Below, piece after piece: positions 60,843 through 64,000 of a stretch of 64,000 nucleotides of DNA. The notes beneath the pieces were generated by a model. That model saw only the letters and a list, made by a program, of their open reading frames with translations. It ran no database searches and was not told the DNA's origin. A program made the translations under genes and the position numbers. The DNA lies in assembly GCA_037389465.1 (NCBI GenBank), contig JAZARR010000074.1, forward strand, positions 3,410,001 to 3,474,000, written 5' to 3'. Each line of letters opens with the position of its first letter. The stretch's first letter is position 1. The DNA comes from Baylisascaris procyonis (Eukaryota; Nematoda; Chromadorea; Rhabditida; Ascarididae).

Positions 60843-62870
60843 AAACTAATCGCTTCCATTTTCATTTTTTTTTTTGAAATTTATTTCCTTTCGCTATGTT
60901 CCTCTGAGTCGGTAATATTTCCAAGAGTATGAAGATAAGAGTTTGCAATGACACATGTAGTAAAGAAATTTTTGTTAGAAGAACCATCCTGGTATAAACA
61001 ATAATTGTTAAACAGAAAGAAAACGTTTCCAACATAATATATGAATCAACATGATGTTTAGAAGATAAATTCTTTCACTATTTGCAACTTGTTTGCAGCT
61101 GTTCACCTTTGATCATTCATCTTTTAGAGTTTTCAAGAGTGCAGTTCGACGAATTTGTATAATAGGCCACAACAGTGGAATTGTACCGCTAGAATTTTAG
61201 GCATATCATTTTTTTTTTTTAAAGAGACCATTCATTTCCTCATTGAATCATTTGTTGAAATAGTTTTTTTTTTGTTTTCTAAATTCAATGAACTCTTCAA
61301 CTACCAGTTTGTATGATATGGAAATTTAGCAGTGAGCATTTCTCGCTTCATGCACAATTGGCCGCCGTTTATTTGAACAAAGAAATGGAAACCTTGTGAT
61401 TTCATATCGGTGCTTCATGCGTCTTAGAAGAAAAGATTATAGGAGCGGTATTGCATTGCCGACAAGAATAGTTTTGAACATGAAACATCAAAAAACTTCA
61501 CATCGTTAACTAAATAAAATCCCTTGAAAAATCCTCAACAATGGTTTCTATGCTCGAATAATTTTACGGAAAAATCTTTAGCAGTCAACTTCAAATTTGT
61601 TGAGGCTCTGAAATAACCTTTAAAGCAATCTATTGAGATAGAAATTCCATATTTTTTTTTAAAATATTTGTTTTTGGATGCCTTATTCCTTTATAGCAGT
61701 TCTACAGGAGAATAATTTCCTCCATTACAGTTTCCTTAGCACTATCCCTCCCATTTCTGAAAGTGATGGTCTTTGTGCAAAAATAATTTGTTACGAAGAC
61801 GTTTTACATTTGTTTAATTCGAATCCAATATGTGCTTAGTACTGATCTTTGCTTGCTTAGCATTGATCTTTGCTTGGAGATTATGCGAATGATCTAGAAC
61901 TCATATAAATAACCTTATGCATATGTCTTACAAGTGGAGCTTAAAACATGTTCGGCGGGAAAGTGAGGGAGAAAGGCTTAGTGCTTATTTCTCAATTAGA
62001 TCACATAGAAATGGCCAGTTAGTGCTGATTCCTGGCTAATTATATTTTAATTTTTTTTTTAAAAAAAAGGTGCAAATGGGTAAATTTCTTCCAGAAAGGT
62101 TAGAAGATGATGAATTAGCATAAATGAACGTTTTAATGGTTACTCATCGAACGATTAAATTCAACAATTATTGAGGGATGCAGCCAACCTTTTAGTATTT
62201 CTATGAAGTGATCATGCCGATCGTGTGCATCGCGCGGTAAACATCTTCCCAGTGTTTACTCTTTTCAAGTACTTCGAACTGATGCATAGAGTTGAATCAC
62301 TTCACTTATGTTCGCATACACTCTTGCGCCTTCATGAGAATCATCTCTGAATTGTGAAATTGTATTATTCATCGCGTTAGCTTTTATTTCGAGAAAACTT
62401 TCCTCCTCTGTGATGTATTCTTGGAAATTGCAGCTGATGGATCACCGAGTCTCATTTAGCCATTTAGAAGTCATTTTTATTGTTAGCATTTCAGTTAACC
62501 ATTAGCTTATAATCTGTATGTTGTTAACATTGGAAGTGATATAAATTTAATCAAGAATGCATTTATGATCGCGTGTTGGATAAATTATGTCGTTCTATGA
62601 GGTAAAATTGCCATCAAAGGTTTTGAAAATAACCACCTCATGGACAAAAAAAGCAAGGGGAAAAAAAGCATTCACCGTTTTGTCTTCCTTAATTGTTTTC
62701 AATGTCCCAGTGGAGGGAAGAGTATAAACTTAAGGTGTCTGACGAAGGTGAAGCGTAAGATATTTCATCTCGTGGATGTTTCGGAACTAAACACTAACTT
62801 CCACAGAACGAACTTTACACATTTATGCTAGTCATTTCCATTAGAAAGCCACAATGTCCTTCTAATATCG

Positions 62871-62871
<1 letters not shown>
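60843..62871. other. AT-rich stretch, no gene recognised
   Basis: A possible tiny exon at 62711-62750 (acceptor TGTCCCAG, donor GAAG|GTGAAG; reads WREEYKLKVSDE) is too short to call. Confidence 0.4.

Positions 62872-62936
<65 letters not shown>
62872..62936. repeat. (AT)n microsatellite
   Basis: A perfect AT run of about 65 bases (~32 units). Confidence 0.97.
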
Positions 62937-62939
<3 letters not shown>

Positions 62940-64000
62940 ACGGAATGATAATGGAGTGATCAAGTGTCGACATTTTGCCTGATCGCCAGACAAGATCATT
63001 TTTTTATATTACGATAGGAAATATGAAGTAGTGTGTCAGAGACGCTAACATCGTGTGACCATTCGCATTCCTCTTACCTGACCCAACCAGTTTCATGAAT
63101 TACTAAACAGTTTGTACGATTTTGCAAAGACGCATTTCAATAATATACCATACCTGCGGGTACATCTAACGTGTGTCCATTTTATGTGTTCGATAGTTTA
63201 ACTAGGAAAGAACTGAACCAAAGTTACGTAATTTGGTGGGTGTAACGTACAACATAGGACGACCTTCTGTTTCGTAATTCATTTCAATGTATTAATTTTA
63301 AAAGAAGTTGTAGAAATTTAGAAATCGGAAAAATTTAGTAAGAATGTGGAAGCAGTGCTTTCCTATTTCACGTTTGTTGGTGGCTTGTGGAAGTGGCTGG
63401 TCAAGTAAGCAAAATGATAAAAACGCATATCTCGCCAGTTTAGACAGCATGCTTCTCAAGTTGGTTCACAATCTGGCTAGTACAAAATGAAAAACCGGTC
63501 GGTGTAAAATGTAAACCTTAACGACTTTCAAATGTCTAAAATCTTATTCTACTTCACTGGATGAACGTGAGGATGTTAAATATTATGGTCATCCTATGCT
63601 GCACAATACAGCAATAAAATTGCTCGTCTTTAGCTTCAATGTTTTCTGAGTTGAAACTGTCGGGCAGACAAATAACTGGGTAAGCAGACACGTACACACA
63701 AACGCACGCACCAATTGTACAAAGTGAGATGACGCCGCCTAATGCGATTTTCTGAAGTGAGTTTATAAAAAAGCTTTACTATCGAAATTTTTTTATAACC
63801 TCGTTTATCCCTTTATTTTCTGCGTTGTTCTACTATTACACGCTTGTTGTAACTATGAGGTCATTATGCGTCCATCAAATCTGTCTGTGTCGATGGATCC
63901 GCTCACTCGATATTTGAGCTCTCCAAGAGCTGTGGTTATGACATCTGGCTATGTATAGCATTCAAGGAAGATTGCATGGAAACTTATGTACATATTTAGA
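62937..64000. other. End of window, nothing recognised
   Basis: AT-rich sequence without an open frame of note or an RNA gene. Confidence 0.4.

Overview
The window is AT-rich nuclear DNA from an invertebrate animal, almost certainly a nematode. Four observations support this. The V-ATPase subunit e is nearly collinear with Caenorhabditis elegans VHA-17. Most introns end in the short T-rich nematode 3' splice site (TTTCAG, TTTGCAG). Two genes have such a site directly before the start codon, where a spliced leader could be added. The genes are split into small exons with long AT-rich introns. The long introns, poly-T runs and large microsatellites fit a parasitic clade III (ascarid, spirurid or filarial) genome better than Caenorhabditis, but the species cannot be named from this sequence. 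No bacterial genes, operons or CRISPR arrays are visible.

Layout. Bases 1-13.3 kb are gene-dense on the + strand. The two-exon vha-17 gene (1440-2435) encodes the 86-residue membrane subunit e of the proton-pumping V-ATPase. It is followed by a 12-exon gene (4912-13290) for the p60 (WD40) subunit of chromatin assembly factor 1, the orthologue of human CHAF1B. A complete tRNA-Ile(AAU) gene lies antisense inside an intron of the CAF-1 gene. Bases 14-32 kb hold no gene I can recognise. They contain a few isolated open stretches bounded by good splice signals, a 107-bp (TG)n tract and an (AT)n tract.

On the - strand, 37900 down to 32754, four exons whose phases agree at every junction build a 266-residue protein. 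It has a basic, presequence-like N-terminus and a C-terminal half that resembles, by eye, the phospholipid-scramblase/tubby-like fold. This gene model comes from splice-phase reasoning; the family call is tentative. Its first intron carries a ~250-bp (TATAAA)n array and a copy of a 19-bp GC-rich word that also lies in its first exon. From 38.2 to 64 kb no gene is recognisable. The stretch holds pyrimidine-rich tracts, palindromes, a triplet-rich region, an (AT)n array and one candidate first exon near 60.6 kb.

The recognised genes do not form a pathway: one serves organelle acidification, one replication-coupled histone deposition, one translation. The more interesting points are in gene structure: two GAAG 3' splice sites and a tandem 3' splice site in the CAF-1 gene, a C-terminal ASF1-binding-like motif, and the partly cryptic - strand gene.
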